Part shown: positions 46,949 to 55,817 of the stretch, piece after piece
How positions within the stretch are numbered: position 1 is the stretch's first letter
How the letters are laid out: every line of letters starts with the position of its first letter
Origin: Streptomyces zhaozhouensis
GTDB taxonomy: Bacteria > Actinomycetota > Actinomycetes > Streptomycetales > Streptomycetaceae
Direction: 5' to 3'
DNA length: 64,000 nt
NCBI RefSeq assembly: GCF_900230195.1
Contig: NZ_OCNE01000015.1
Span: forward strand, 1 to 64,000
Position numbers and translations under genes: made by a program
Notes under the pieces: model-generated
The model's input: the letters and a program-made list of their open reading frames with translations, nothing else
Databases searched by the model: none
What the model was told of the DNA's origin: nothing

Positions 46949-47371
46949 ATGCTGCGAACCATGTTCAAGTCGAAGATCCACCGAGCCACGGTGACGGAGG
47001 CCGACCTGCACTACGTGGGTTCGGTGACCATAGACGCCGACCTGATGGACGCCGCCGACCTGCTCCCCGGCGAGCAGGTGCACATCGTCGACATCGACAA
47101 CGGCAACCGCCTGGAGACCTATGTCATCGAGGGCCGTCGCGGCTCCGGCGTCATCGGGATCAACGGCGCGGCCGCGCACCTGGTCAAGCCCGGTGACCTG
47201 GTGATCCTGATCAGCTACGCCCAGGTCGACGACGCCGAGGCCCGCGCGCTGCGTCCCTCCGTCGTCCATGTCGACGCCGACAACCGCGTGGTCGCCCTCG
47301 GCGCCGACCCCTCCGAGCCGGTTCCCGGCGGTGACACCCGCCGCGGCCCGCTCTCCACCGCCCGCGCCTGA
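46949..47371 (+). CDS. panD: aspartate 1-decarboxylase
   Basis: 140 aa. Pyruvoyl enzyme that makes beta-alanine for pantothenate and CoA. The proenzyme self-cleaves at Gly24-Ser25 in [10 protein letters not shown], giving the pyruvoyl group on the large chain; that motif is intact. Core blocks [30 protein letters not shown] and [10 protein letters not shown] are canonical. The C-terminal ~22 residues past the usual core (after VDADNRVV) are polar and variable. ATG at 46949 with CTGGAG upstream. No panB or panC nearby. Confidence 0.95.
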   Translation: MLRTMFKSKIHRATVTEADLHYVGSVTIDADLMDAADLLPGEQVHIVDIDNGNRLETYVIEGRRGSGVIGINGAAAHLVKPGDLVILISYAQVDDAEARALRPSVVHVDADNRVVALGADPSEPVPGGDTRRGPLSTARA

Positions 47372-47372
47372 G

Positions 47373-47402
47373 CCGGGTGCGGGGCGGTCGCCCCGCACCC
47401 GG
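47373..47402 (+). terminator. panD terminator
   Basis: CCGGGTGCGGGGCG (47373-47386) pairs with CGCCCCGCACCCGG (47389-47402) starting at the panD stop; effective stem 13 bp with a 4-nt loop. Confidence 0.75.
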
Positions 47403-47408
47403 AACGCC

Positions 47409-47444
47409 GAGGGGCCGGCGGCGCCATCGCGTCGCCGGCCCCTC
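47409..47444. terminator. bidirectional hairpin between panD and the peptidase gene
   Basis: GAGGGGCCGGCG (47409-47420) and CGCCGGCCCCTC (47433-47444) form a perfect 12-bp stem with a 12-nt loop; it lies just past the stop of the minus-strand peptidase gene (47463). Confidence 0.65.
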
Positions 47445-47462
47445 CCGCGGTGTCCCGCGTGA

Positions 47463-48677
47463 TCAGCCCTCGTAACCGCTGACGCTGTCGAAGACCTCCT
47501 GGGCCTCCACGTCGAGGCGCGGTCCCGCGAGCCAGGTGCTCTCCAGCGGGCCGATCGAGTTGACCGAGACCAGCTCGGCCTCGCCGTCGTCGCCCGCGCG
47601 CAGCCACGGGCCGCCGGACGAGCCACCGGTCATGGTGCAGCCCGCCCAGTACAGAACGGGCATCGTCGGGTCGATCGTCAGCCGGCCCGGGGTGTCGGTG
47701 CACCGGTACATCAGCGCGCCGTCGTAGGGCTCGGCGGCCGGGAAGCCGTAGAGCGTGGTGTCACCGAGGCCCGAGACGGCGGGGGCGTCGAAGTTGATGT
47801 CGACGGCGGAGCCGACCGTCTCCTCCAGCGAACGGCCGCTGCCGTCCTCGGGCTCCACCGACATGATCGCGAAGTCGCCGTGCGCGCCCTCGCCGCCGGT
47901 GGTGGTGCCGTTCTCCAGCCAGTACTGGGTGGTCGAGACGTAGGTGGCCCAGTAGATGCCGTACGGGTGGACGGAGCCCGCGTTGGCCTCGTTCTCCGCC
48001 TCCATCGCCGACAGGCCGTCGTTGTTGTAGGCCGGGACGAAGCTCAGGTTCCGGTACCAGCCGCCGCCCACGCCCGCGTGGACGCAGTGGCCGGCGGTGG
48101 CCACCAGGTTGGACTGGCCCGGGCGGGCCGGGTCCTTGACCACGGTGCCGGAGCAGACCATCGGGCCCTCGGGGCTGTCGAAGAAGACCTTGCCTATCGG
48201 CGCGCCGTTCTCCGTGTAGGGCGTCGGCACGGCCTCCGCCTCGATGGGCGTCGGCTCCAGGTCGGTGACGCCGCGGTCGTCCATCGGGTCGTCCGCGTCG
48301 GGCGCGTTGGCGTCCTCGTCGATCTGACCGTCGTCGATCGACTGGTCGGGGTCCTCCGCCTCGCCCATCCGGTCGGTGTCCCACAGACCCTCGATGATCG
48401 GGTTGACGAAGTCGCCGATCTCGCGCAGCCAGGTGTCCTGGTCCCAGTCCTCCCAGCCACCCTCGACCCAGCGGTCCACGTCGAACTCGAAGGGCAGGTT
48501 GTCGAGCACGTCCTGGAGCTCGTCTCCCCCCTCGGACGGCGTCTCCTCACTGGGCTGCGCGTTGTCGCCCGAGTCGTCGTCATTGCACGCGGTGGCGGTC
48601 AACGCGAGGCACACGGCCATTCCCGTCGTCGCCAGCGCGATGCGGCGACGCGATGCCCGTCGGCGTATCGGTGACAT
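47463..48677 (-). CDS. trypsin-like serine peptidase lipoprotein
   Basis: 404 aa. Signal peptide with lipobox LTATAC and acylated Cys31. Residues about 32-150 are a strongly acidic, Asp/Glu-rich spacer with tryptophans (WVEGGWEDWDQD). The chymotrypsin-fold domain (about 155-400) has the full catalytic triad: H197 (ATAGHC), D268 (GDFAIM) and S354 (GGSSGGPW). Cysteines at C174/C198 and near C325/C346 could form disulfides. By sequence a surface-anchored protease; its substrate is unknown. It is divergent from the siderophore block, with 280 bp between. Confidence 0.85.
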   Translation of the reverse strand: MSPIRRRASRRRIALATTGMAVCLALTATACNDDDSGDNAQPSEETPSEGGDELQDVLDNLPFEFDVDRWVEGGWEDWDQDTWLREIGDFVNPIIEGLWDTDRMGEAEDPDQSIDDGQIDEDANAPDADDPMDDRGVTDLEPTPIEAEAVPTPYTENGAPIGKVFFDSPEGPMVCSGTVVKDPARPGQSNLVATAGHCVHAGVGGGWYRNLSFVPAYNNDGLSAMEAENEANAGSVHPYGIYWATYVSTTQYWLENGTTTGGEGAHGDFAIMSVEPEDGSGRSLEETVGSAVDINFDAPAVSGLGDTTLYGFPAAEPYDGALMYRCTDTPGRLTIDPTMPVLYWAGCTMTGGSSGGPWLRAGDDGEAELVSVNSIGPLESTWLAGPRLDVEAQEVFDSVSGYEG

Positions 48678-48957
48678 GGGTCAATCCCCCTGAAGCAGTG
48701 GTTCTTCGCATGGGCTAGGCAGACTCGCCTGACGGGTCAGGCGCCCCCCAACTATGCCGGTGTCCATCTTGACGGCGATGACCGGGTCCCCGGTTCCCCA
48801 CGGTCGCCAGGGGACTTTCGGACAAGAAATCCGATGACCGCCCGTGATCCGGGAGGCACTCGGTCGTTACTACGAATGGTGGTACGTCACCGCACTCCGA
48901 CCAACTGCCCGACGGGGCTCAAGAATTCACACGAAGGAGGGAGGCGCGTCCGCTCGG
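48678..48957. promoter_or_regulatory. divergent region between peptidase and siderophore genes, with palindrome
   Basis: 280 bp. GCCTGAC-GG-GTCAGGC (48727-48742) is a perfect 7-bp-arm palindrome, preceded by CTAGGC. The DmdR1/IdeR iron box (TTAGGTTAGGCTAACCTAA type) would be expected upstream of siderophore genes; I find no 19-bp match, only CTAGG-N8-CCTGA at 48715-48732, one base short. TTGACG at 48769-48774 could be a -35. A strong AAGGAGGGAGG ribosome binding site lies at about 48934-48944. Confidence 0.5.
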
Positions 48958-50985
48958 TTGACCCGGGTGTCGCCGCGCCGCACCCCGATGAACGCACGCC
49001 CCCGCCCCGACCATGGCGCACAGCAGGAGGCGGCCTCCTCGGTTTCCCCCGTCCCCCCGATCTCCTCCGTTCCGCAGGGCCCCGCGTCCTCCGCCGGGCT
49101 CGTCGAGCACTCCGTGCCCCGCCAGACCCGCCACGCGCCGGACGACCTCCCCCGTCGCTCCTCCACCTCCCACGGCTTCCCCGTCGAGCACGCCGGAGCG
49201 CCGGGCGAACGGCCGGACGACGTCGATCCGCTCACGCACCCGGACCCGGAGGTCGCGGCCGACGCCGCCGCGTGCGAGGGGCTGTTGCGCTGCTGGATCA
49301 GGGAGACGGGGGTGGCCCGGCCGGCGGGCGGCGTGCTCGCCCTGCCGCTGCCGGCCTCGGGCGCCGCGCTGCGCGTCCCGGTGCGCCACTGGTCGGCGAC
49401 GGGGTGGCACCGTTTCGGGGTGCCCGAGTTGGCGACGGCTCCGGTCGGCGCCCCGCCGCTGGACGCGGTGACGCTGGCCGCGCTGCTCGGCCGCGAGGCG
49501 GCGAGCGCGGCCGGCGGACGGGTGGACGGGGAGACCGCGGCGCTCGTCGGGCGGGTCGCCGACTCCCAGCGCAGGACGGCGCTCTTCCTCGCGCACCGCA
49601 GGGCCGAGCCCGGCCCGGCGCGGCACGGGCACGCCTTCCTCGACGCCGAGCAGTCGGTGCTCCTCGGGCACCCGCTCCACCCCAACCCCAAGAGCCTGGA
49701 GGGCATCGCCGGCCGGGAGGCCGCCCGTTGCTCGCCCGAGCTGCGCGGTTCTTTCCGGCTGCACTGGCTGGCCGTCGACCGCGCGGTGCTCGCCACCGAC
49801 TCCGCCTGGCGCGAGGAGGGAGGCGAGGTCCCCGCCGAGACCCTGGCCGCCAGGGCGGCCGGCGCGCCCCTGCCCCTGCCGCCCGGCACGGTCCCGCTGC
49901 CGCTCCACCCCTGGCAGGCCAGGGACGTGGCGCACCGCCCCGCCGTCGCCGAGCTGTTCGCCGAAGGGCTCCTCCACGATCTGGGCGAGCACGGCCCCCC
50001 GTGGCACCCGACCTCCTCGGTCCGCACGGTGCTGCGCCCCGGCGCAGAGGTGATGCTGAAGCTCTCCCTCGGCCTGTGGATCACCAACTCCCGCCGGGAG
50101 AACCTCCGCAAGGAGCTGCACCGGGGCGTCGAGGCGCACCGCCTCCTGGAGGGCGGCCTCGCCGCCGAGCTGCGCGCCGCCTGCGGTCCCGGCTTCGACA
50201 TCGTCAGGGACCCGGCCTGGCTCGCCGTCGACGACCTGGCGGGGCGGCCGATCCCGGGGATGGACACGCTGCTGCGGCAGAGCCCGTTCGGCCCCGAGGA
50301 CGACGTGCTCTGCCTGGCCGCGCTCACCGCGCAGCGCCCCTGGCCGGGCCGGTCGGGCGCGTTCTCCTCGCGCCTCGCCGAGGTGGTGCGTCGGTTGGCC
50401 GAGAGCACGGGCGCCGGCCGGGCGGCGGTCGCCGAGGAGTGGCTGGGGCGGTATCTGCGCGCGGTGGTGCGTCCGGTGCTCTGGCTCGACGCGCACGCCG
50501 GCGTCGCGCTGGAGGCCCACCAGCAGAACACGCTGGTCCTGCTCGACGCCGAGGGGTGGCCGGTCGGCGGCCGGTACCGGGACAACCAGGGCTACTACTT
50601 CCGTGACTCCCACCGGGCCGCGCTCCGGCGGAGGTCGCCGGGGCTGGGGGAGCGCTCCGACACCTTCGTGCCGGACGCCGTGACCGACGAGCGCTTCGCC
50701 TACTACCTGGGGATCAACAACATCCTGGGCCTGGTCGGCGCCCTGGGCGCGCAGGGGCTCGCCGAGGAGACGGCGCTGCTCGCGGTCGTCCGGGCCTTCC
50801 TCGCCGAGGAGGCGGGGCGTGCGGACGGCCCGGTCTCGCCGCTGGTCTCCCACCTGTTGACGGCCGGCACCCTGCGCTGCAAGGCCAACCTGCTGACCCG
50901 CCTGCGCGGCATGGACGAGCTGACCGGCCCGGTCGACGGCCAGTCGGTCTACGTCGCGCTGGCCAACCCCCTGGCCCCCCGCTGA
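48958..50985 (+). CDS. IucA/IucC-family NIS siderophore synthetase
   Basis: 675 aa from a TTG 13 nt after a strong AAGGAGGGAGG; GTG 48967 and ATG 48988 are in-frame alternatives. Residues about 1-90 are disordered (Pro/Ser/Arg). The NIS synthetase core follows: EQSVLLGHPLHPNPKSLEGI (ATP-binding HP-x-HP-x-x-K), VPLPLHPWQARDV, TSSVRTVL, KLSLGLWITNSRR, and a FhuF-like C-terminal part with HQQNTLVLLDAEG and YRDNQGYYFRDS. Such enzymes condense a carboxylate (citrate, succinate or an amino-diacid) with a polyamine or amino alcohol. First gene of a synthetase-acyltransferase-synthetase set resembling the rhbC-rhbD-rhbF part of rhizobactin-type clusters. Confidence 0.88.
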   Translation: MTRVSPRRTPMNARPRPDHGAQQEAASSVSPVPPISSVPQGPASSAGLVEHSVPRQTRHAPDDLPRRSSTSHGFPVEHAGAPGERPDDVDPLTHPDPEVAADAAACEGLLRCWIRETGVARPAGGVLALPLPASGAALRVPVRHWSATGWHRFGVPELATAPVGAPPLDAVTLAALLGREAASAAGGRVDGETAALVGRVADSQRRTALFLAHRRAEPGPARHGHAFLDAEQSVLLGHPLHPNPKSLEGIAGREAARCSPELRGSFRLHWLAVDRAVLATDSAWREEGGEVPAETLAARAAGAPLPLPPGTVPLPLHPWQARDVAHRPAVAELFAEGLLHDLGEHGPPWHPTSSVRTVLRPGAEVMLKLSLGLWITNSRRENLRKELHRGVEAHRLLEGGLAAELRAACGPGFDIVRDPAWLAVDDLAGRPIPGMDTLLRQSPFGPEDDVLCLAALTAQRPWPGRSGAFSSRLAEVVRRLAESTGAGRAAVAEEWLGRYLRAVVRPVLWLDAHAGVALEAHQQNTLVLLDAEGWPVGGRYRDNQGYYFRDSHRAALRRRSPGLGERSDTFVPDAVTDERFAYYLGINNILGLVGALGAQGLAEETALLAVVRAFLAEEAGRADGPVSPLVSHLLTAGTLRCKANLLTRLRGMDELTGPVDGQSVYVALANPLAPR

Positions 50986-51002
50986 GCCCCACACCGCCGC
51001 AG

Positions 51003-51072
51003 CGACCGAGAACGAGAACGACCGAGAACGACCGAGCACGACCGAGCGAGAACGAGAACGAGCACGACCGAC
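51003..51072 (+). repeat. GAACGA/CGACCGAG repeat tract in the siderophore mRNA leader
   Basis: About 70 bp made almost only of the elements GAACGA, GAGCACGA and CGACCGAG in irregular tandem, immediately before the acyltransferase gene. Purine-rich and nearly free of T on the + strand, unlike any other stretch of the window. Confidence 0.85.
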
Positions 51073-51122
51073 GCGGAGCACAGCGGACCGAGAACCGCGT
51101 AGCAACGGAGAGGAGACGGAGC

Positions 51123-51725
51123 GTGACCACCCCTTCGACGTCGCCCCCCGAGGGGTCGCCGACGGCGCCGGTCGAGCCGTTGGCGGGGCTCGCCGACTGG
51201 CCACCGCGCCCGACGGTCGCCGGCTCCTTCCGACTGCGGCCCGTGGACCCGGAACGCGATCTCCCGCTGCTCACCGGCTGGATGAACGACCCGGCCGTGG
51301 ACGCCTTCTGGCAGCTGGCCGGGCCGGCCGAGCGGACCGCCGAGCAGGTGCGCCGGCAGTTGGTGCCCGGCGGCCACAGCCTGCCCTGCCTGGGGCTGCT
51401 GGACGGCCGGGCGATGAGCTACTGGGAGATCTACCGCGCCGATCTCGACCCGCTCGCCGCCCACTATCCGGCCCTGCTCCACGACATGGGCGTCCATCTC
51501 GCGATCGGCCCCCCGGAGGACCGGGGGCGGGGCCTCGGCTCGGTGCTGCTGCGCGCGGTGGCGGACGCGGTGCTGGAGCACGCCCCCCGCGCCCCCCGGG
51601 TGGTCGCCGAGCCCGACGTGCGGAACGTGGCCTCCCTGGCCGCCTTCCGCGCGGCCGGCTTCCGCAAGACGGCGGAGCTGCGACTGCCGGACAAGCGTGC
51701 CGCCCTGCTGGTCAGGCGGCGCTGA
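51123..51725 (+). CDS. siderophore-type GNAT N-acyltransferase
   Basis: 200 aa. Matches the Acetyltransf_8 / IucB-RhbD group: FRLRPVDPERDLPLLTGWMN near 36-55, YWEIYRADLDPLAAHYPALLHDMGVHLAIG in the middle, acetyl-CoA loop DRGRGLGSVLLRAV (about 138-151) and RVVAEPDVRNVASLAAFRAAGF near the end. It would acylate an N-hydroxylated polyamine or lysine before condensation. GTG start with GGAGACGGAG just upstream. It lies between the two NIS synthetases. Confidence 0.88.
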   Translation: MTTPSTSPPEGSPTAPVEPLAGLADWPPRPTVAGSFRLRPVDPERDLPLLTGWMNDPAVDAFWQLAGPAERTAEQVRRQLVPGGHSLPCLGLLDGRAMSYWEIYRADLDPLAAHYPALLHDMGVHLAIGPPEDRGRGLGSVLLRAVADAVLEHAPRAPRVVAEPDVRNVASLAAFRAAGFRKTAELRLPDKRAALLVRRR

Positions 51726-51840
51726 GGGCCGGTCGGCAGCCCGCGTCGCCTCCCCGGCACGGGCCCGACCGGCCCCACCTCGCCCGCACCACCGCACCAC
51801 TCGATCACCGGCCTCGCCGGCCTCACCAAGGGAGCGACCG

Positions 51841-53691
51841 TTGTCCATACCGAGCACAGCCCCGATCCCCGGACCGGATACCGGCCCGAGTTCCGGATTC
51901 CCCCCGGGCTCCGCCGCCGACCCCGCCGGGCCGCCCTCCGACCCCGAGCGGTCCGAGAGCGGACGCTGGCGCCGCGCGTCGCGCGAGCTGTTCGCCAAGA
52001 TGCTGGCCGAGTTCGCCTACGAGGGCATCATCACCCCGTACGCCGAGCACGGACAGCCGGGCGGCTACGAGCTGCCCGTCAATGAGGAGTTGACCTACCG
52101 GTTCCGCGCCCGGCGCGGGGCCTACGGCCACTGGCGAATCGATCCTTCCTCGATCACCCCGGACGCCGACCCCCTGGAGTTCGTCGCCGCGGCGCACGAC
52201 CGGGTGCTGGGGCTCTCCGGCGACACCACCGGCCATCTGATCCGTGAACTGACCGCCACCCTCGGCGCCGACGCCGCCCTCGCCGCCGAGCAACTGCCCG
52301 TCGAGCGGTTGGTGGAGCTGGACCACGCGGGCCTGGAGGGACGGCAGACCGGGCACCCCTGGCTGGTCGCCAACAAGGGGCGGCTGGGCTTCTCCGCCAG
52401 CGACACCCGCCGCTGGGCCCCCGAGGCGCGTACCCCGAGCGCCCTGCCCTGGCTGGCCGTGCACCGTTCGCTGGCCACCTACCGGGGGACGGGGGTGGTG
52501 GCCGACGAGGACGCGCTCTACGCCCAGGAGCTCTCCGAGACCACCCGCGAGAGCTTCGCCCGCGTCCTGACCGAGCGGGGGCTGCGGCCCGAGGAGTACC
52601 TGTGGCTGCCGATCCACCCCTGGCAGTGGGACGAGAGCATAGCCACGCTCTACGCGCCGCAGATCGCTGCCGGGCTGCTCGTCCCGCTGCCGAGCGACGG
52701 CGACCTGCGGCTGCCGCAGCAGTCGATCCGCACGTTCCTCAACGTCAGCCGCCCGCACGCGCGTTCGGTCAAGCTGCCGCTGTCCATCCTGAACACCTTG
52801 GTGTGGCGCGGGCTGCCCACCGAGCGCACCCTGGCCGCCCCGGCCGTCACCGCCTGGGTGCTCGGGCTGCGGGACGCGGACCCGTTCCTCGCCGAGGAGA
52901 CCCGGGTGATCCTGCTGGGGGAGACCGCCTCGGTGACCGTGGAGCATCCGCTCTACGATCGGCTGGCCGGCGTTCCCTATCAGTACCGGGAGCTTCTTGG
53001 CTGTATCTGGCGGGAGCCGATCGACTCCTTTCTGGAACCGCACGAACGCGCCCGGACCCTCGCCTCCCTGCTCAGCACCGACGGGCGGGGGCACTCGTTC
53101 ACGGCCGAGCTGGTGCGCCGCTCCGGCCTCGAGCCGCGGGAGTGGCTGCGTCGCCTCTTCGCCGTGCTGCTCCCGCCGCTGCTGCACTTCCTGTACCGCT
53201 ACGGCACGGTCTTCTCGCCGCACGGGGAGAACGCGCTGGTGGTCTTCGACGAGCGGGACATCCCGGTGCGGCTGGCGGTCAAGGACTTCGTCGACGACGT
53301 CAACCTGAGCGCGGAGCCGCTGCCCGAGTTCGAGGGAATGCCGATCGAGGTGCGGGAGGTGCTGCTGACCGAGCAGCCCTCGTTCCTCACCCAGTTCATC
53401 CACTCGGGGCTGTTCGTCGGCGTCTTCCGCTTCCTGGCGCCCCTGTGCGAGGAGCGGCTGCGGGTGCCGGAGGTCGACTTCTGGGCGCTCGTGCGGGCCG
53501 AGATCCTCGCCTACCAGCACCGTTTCCCCGAGCTCAAACACCGGTTCGAGACCTTCGACCTGCTGGTCCCGAGGATCCAGCGCCTCTGCCTCAACCGCAA
53601 CCGCCTCCAGCTCGACGGCTACCGCGACAGGTCGAGCCGGCCGCACGCCGCCGTGCTGGGCACCGTCGCCAACCCGCTCAATCCTGGCTGA
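51841..53691 (+). CDS. second IucA/IucC-family NIS siderophore synthetase
   Basis: 616 aa from the TTG at 51841 (AAGGGAG 6 nt upstream). A Ser/Pro-rich lead of ~45 residues precedes the synthetase: TGHPWLVANKGRLGFSASD (ATP-binding block), WLPIHPWQWDESI, QQSIRTFLNVS, KLPLSILNTLVWRG, and the C-terminal HGENALVVFDERDIPVRLAV and KDFVDDVNLS. The HPW-ANKGR form is that of the DesD/AlcC-like (type C) synthetases, which join monocarboxylated units and can macrocyclise. It probably carries out the last condensation. Decarboxylase, N-hydroxylase and export genes are not in the block. Confidence 0.9.
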   Translation: MSIPSTAPIPGPDTGPSSGFPPGSAADPAGPPSDPERSESGRWRRASRELFAKMLAEFAYEGIITPYAEHGQPGGYELPVNEELTYRFRARRGAYGHWRIDPSSITPDADPLEFVAAAHDRVLGLSGDTTGHLIRELTATLGADAALAAEQLPVERLVELDHAGLEGRQTGHPWLVANKGRLGFSASDTRRWAPEARTPSALPWLAVHRSLATYRGTGVVADEDALYAQELSETTRESFARVLTERGLRPEEYLWLPIHPWQWDESIATLYAPQIAAGLLVPLPSDGDLRLPQQSIRTFLNVSRPHARSVKLPLSILNTLVWRGLPTERTLAAPAVTAWVLGLRDADPFLAEETRVILLGETASVTVEHPLYDRLAGVPYQYRELLGCIWREPIDSFLEPHERARTLASLLSTDGRGHSFTAELVRRSGLEPREWLRRLFAVLLPPLLHFLYRYGTVFSPHGENALVVFDERDIPVRLAVKDFVDDVNLSAEPLPEFEGMPIEVREVLLTEQPSFLTQFIHSGLFVGVFRFLAPLCEERLRVPEVDFWALVRAEILAYQHRFPELKHRFETFDLLVPRIQRLCLNRNRLQLDGYRDRSSRPHAAVLGTVANPLNPG

Positions 53692-53746
53692 GGGACGACC
53701 CGTGGCCGGCGCGTTGTCAGTGGGCCCGCGTAGGGTGTGGGGCCCT

Positions 53747-55756
53747 ATGACTGGCACATCGGGGAAGCCCTCCCTCACCGAGCTGTTGCACGCCGCCGTC
53801 GTCGCCGTGGGCGGCTCAGAACGGCCTGGTCAGGTGGCCATGGCCCAGGCCGTGGCCGGCGCGGTCGAGGACGGTTCGCACCTGCTGATCCAGGCCGGCA
53901 CCGGCACCGGCAAGTCGCTGGGGTACCTGGTGCCGGCCATCGCGGGCGGCGACCGGGTGGTCGTCGCCACGGCCACCCTGGCGCTCCAGCGGCAGCTGAT
54001 CGAGCGGGACCTGCCGCGCACGGTCGAGGCCCTGCGGCCGCTGCTGCGGCGGCGGCCCGAGTACGCCACGCTCAAGGGCCGGTCCAACTACCTGTGTCTG
54101 CACAGGCTGCACGAGGGCGTGCCCAGCGACGACGAGCAGGGCCTCTTCGACCCGCTGGAGGCCGCCCAGGCGATGGGCGGCCCGACCAGCCGGCTCGGCA
54201 AGGACCTGCTGAGGCTGCGGGACTGGGCGGACGAGACGGAGTCGGGGGACCGGGACGACCTCTCTCCCGGCGTCTCGGACCGTGCCTGGTCGCAGGTCTC
54301 GGTCTCCTCCCGAGAGTGCCTGGGTGCGAGCAGGTGCGTCTACGGCATGGAGTGCTTCGCCGAGGCGGCCAGGGAGCGGGCCAAGGTCGCCGAGGTGATC
54401 GTCACCAACCACGCGCTGCTGGCCATCGACGCGATCGAGGGCGCCCCGGTGCTCCCGGGGCACGAGGTGCTGATCGTGGACGAGGCGCACGAGTTGGTCT
54501 CGCGGGTGACGGGGGTCGCCACCGGAGAGCTGACCCCCGGCGGGGTGAACCGCGCGGTCCGCCGGGCGGCCAAGCTGGTGGACGAGAAGGTGGCCGACCA
54601 GCTCCAGACGGCGGCGGAGAGCTTCGAGCGGCTGATGGAGCTGGCCCTGCCCGGGCGCCTGGAGTCGCTGCCCGAGGACCTGGGCTACGCGGTGGCGGCG
54701 CTGCGGGACGCGTCGCGCGCGGTGATCACGGCGCTCGGGGCCACCAAGGACTCCTCGGTGGCGGACGAGGACGCGGTGCGCAAGCAGGCGCTCGCCTCGG
54801 CGGAGAGCGTGCAGTCGGTCGCCGAACGGCTCTGTCAGGGCTCGGAGTTCGACGTCATCTGGTGCGAACGACACGACCGCTTCGGCGCCTCGCTGCGGGT
54901 GGCGCCGCTGTCGGTCTCGGGGCTGCTGCGGGAGAAGCTCTTCACCGACCGCTCGGTGGTGCTGACCTCGGCCACGCTCAAGCTCGGCGGCGACTTCAAC
55001 GGGGTGGGCGCCTCCCTGGGACTGGCGCCCGAGGGGGAGCGCGGCGAGGAGCTGCCGGTCTGGCAGGGCCTCGACGTGGGCTCGCCGTTCGACTACCGCA
55101 AGCAGGGCATCCTCTACGTCGCCAAGCACCTCTCGCCGCCGGGACGTGAGGGCAGCAGGAGCGACATGCTCGACGAGCTGGCCGAGCTGGTGGAGGCCGC
55201 GGGCGGGAGGACGCTCGGGCTCTTCTCCTCGATGCGCGGCGCGCAGGCCGCCGCCCAGGAGCTGCGCGGCCGGCTGGACCTGCCGATTCTGCTCCAGGGG
55301 GAGGAGACCCTGGGCGAGCTGATCAAGGCTTTCGCCGAGGACCCGCGGACGTGTCTTTTCGGGACGCTCTCGCTCTGGCAGGGCGTCGACGTGCCGGGGC
55401 CGAGCTGTCAGTTGGTCGTGATGGACAGGGTGCCCTTCCCCCGGCCGGACGATCCGCTGGTCAGCGCCCGTCAGAAGGCGGTGGAGGAGAAGGGGGGGAA
55501 CGGCTTCATGGCGGTGGCCGCGACGCACGCCGCGCTGCTGATGGCGCAGGGGGCCGGGCGGCTGGTGCGCTCCAGCGGGGACAAGGGGGTCGTCGCCGTC
55601 CTGGATCCCCGGTTGGAGAAGGCCAGGTACGGGAGCTTTCTGCGGGCCTCGATGCCCGACTTCTGGTACACGACGGACCGGAACCAGGTGCGCCGCTCCC
55701 TGGCGGCGATCGACGCGGCAGCGCGGGACGCCGCCGCGTCGGCGAACGGCACCTGA
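53747..55756 (+). CDS. dinG: DinG-family ATP-dependent DNA helicase
   Basis: 669 aa. XPD-like 5'-3' helicase associated with repair. Walker A QAGTGTGKSLGYLVP at about residues 47-61, ATATLALQRQLI, the DEAH box VDEAHE, and C-terminal motifs LGLFSSMRGAQAAA, FGTLSLWQGVDVPG and QGAGRLVRSSGDKG. Cysteines (YLCLHR; CLGASRCVYGMEC) suggest the XPD-type Fe-S cluster. The ATG at 53747 lacks a ribosome binding site; TAGGGT at 53731-53736 may be a -10 giving a near-leaderless transcript. It is convergent with lexA. No LexA box is visible upstream. Confidence 0.93.
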   Translation: MTGTSGKPSLTELLHAAVVAVGGSERPGQVAMAQAVAGAVEDGSHLLIQAGTGTGKSLGYLVPAIAGGDRVVVATATLALQRQLIERDLPRTVEALRPLLRRRPEYATLKGRSNYLCLHRLHEGVPSDDEQGLFDPLEAAQAMGGPTSRLGKDLLRLRDWADETESGDRDDLSPGVSDRAWSQVSVSSRECLGASRCVYGMECFAEAARERAKVAEVIVTNHALLAIDAIEGAPVLPGHEVLIVDEAHELVSRVTGVATGELTPGGVNRAVRRAAKLVDEKVADQLQTAAESFERLMELALPGRLESLPEDLGYAVAALRDASRAVITALGATKDSSVADEDAVRKQALASAESVQSVAERLCQGSEFDVIWCERHDRFGASLRVAPLSVSGLLREKLFTDRSVVLTSATLKLGGDFNGVGASLGLAPEGERGEELPVWQGLDVGSPFDYRKQGILYVAKHLSPPGREGSRSDMLDELAELVEAAGGRTLGLFSSMRGAQAAAQELRGRLDLPILLQGEETLGELIKAFAEDPRTCLFGTLSLWQGVDVPGPSCQLVVMDRVPFPRPDDPLVSARQKAVEEKGGNGFMAVAATHAALLMAQGAGRLVRSSGDKGVVAVLDPRLEKARYGSFLRASMPDFWYTTDRNQVRRSLAAIDAAARDAAASANGT

Positions 55757-55817
55757 GGGTGGGCCTCTCAGGGAAGCCTGGCGTGAGCGGCCGGCTCAGG
55801 GGAGCCTGCCGCGGAGT

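Noticed and set aside
48715-48732. DmdR1/IdeR iron box before the siderophore genes
   Set aside because: CTAGG-N8-CCTGA has the wrong spacing (18 instead of 19) and lacks the inner TTAGGCTAA core.
53741-53746. Possible LexA box upstream of dinG
   Set aside because: No CGAAC-N4-GTTCG-like sequence is present in 53692-53746.
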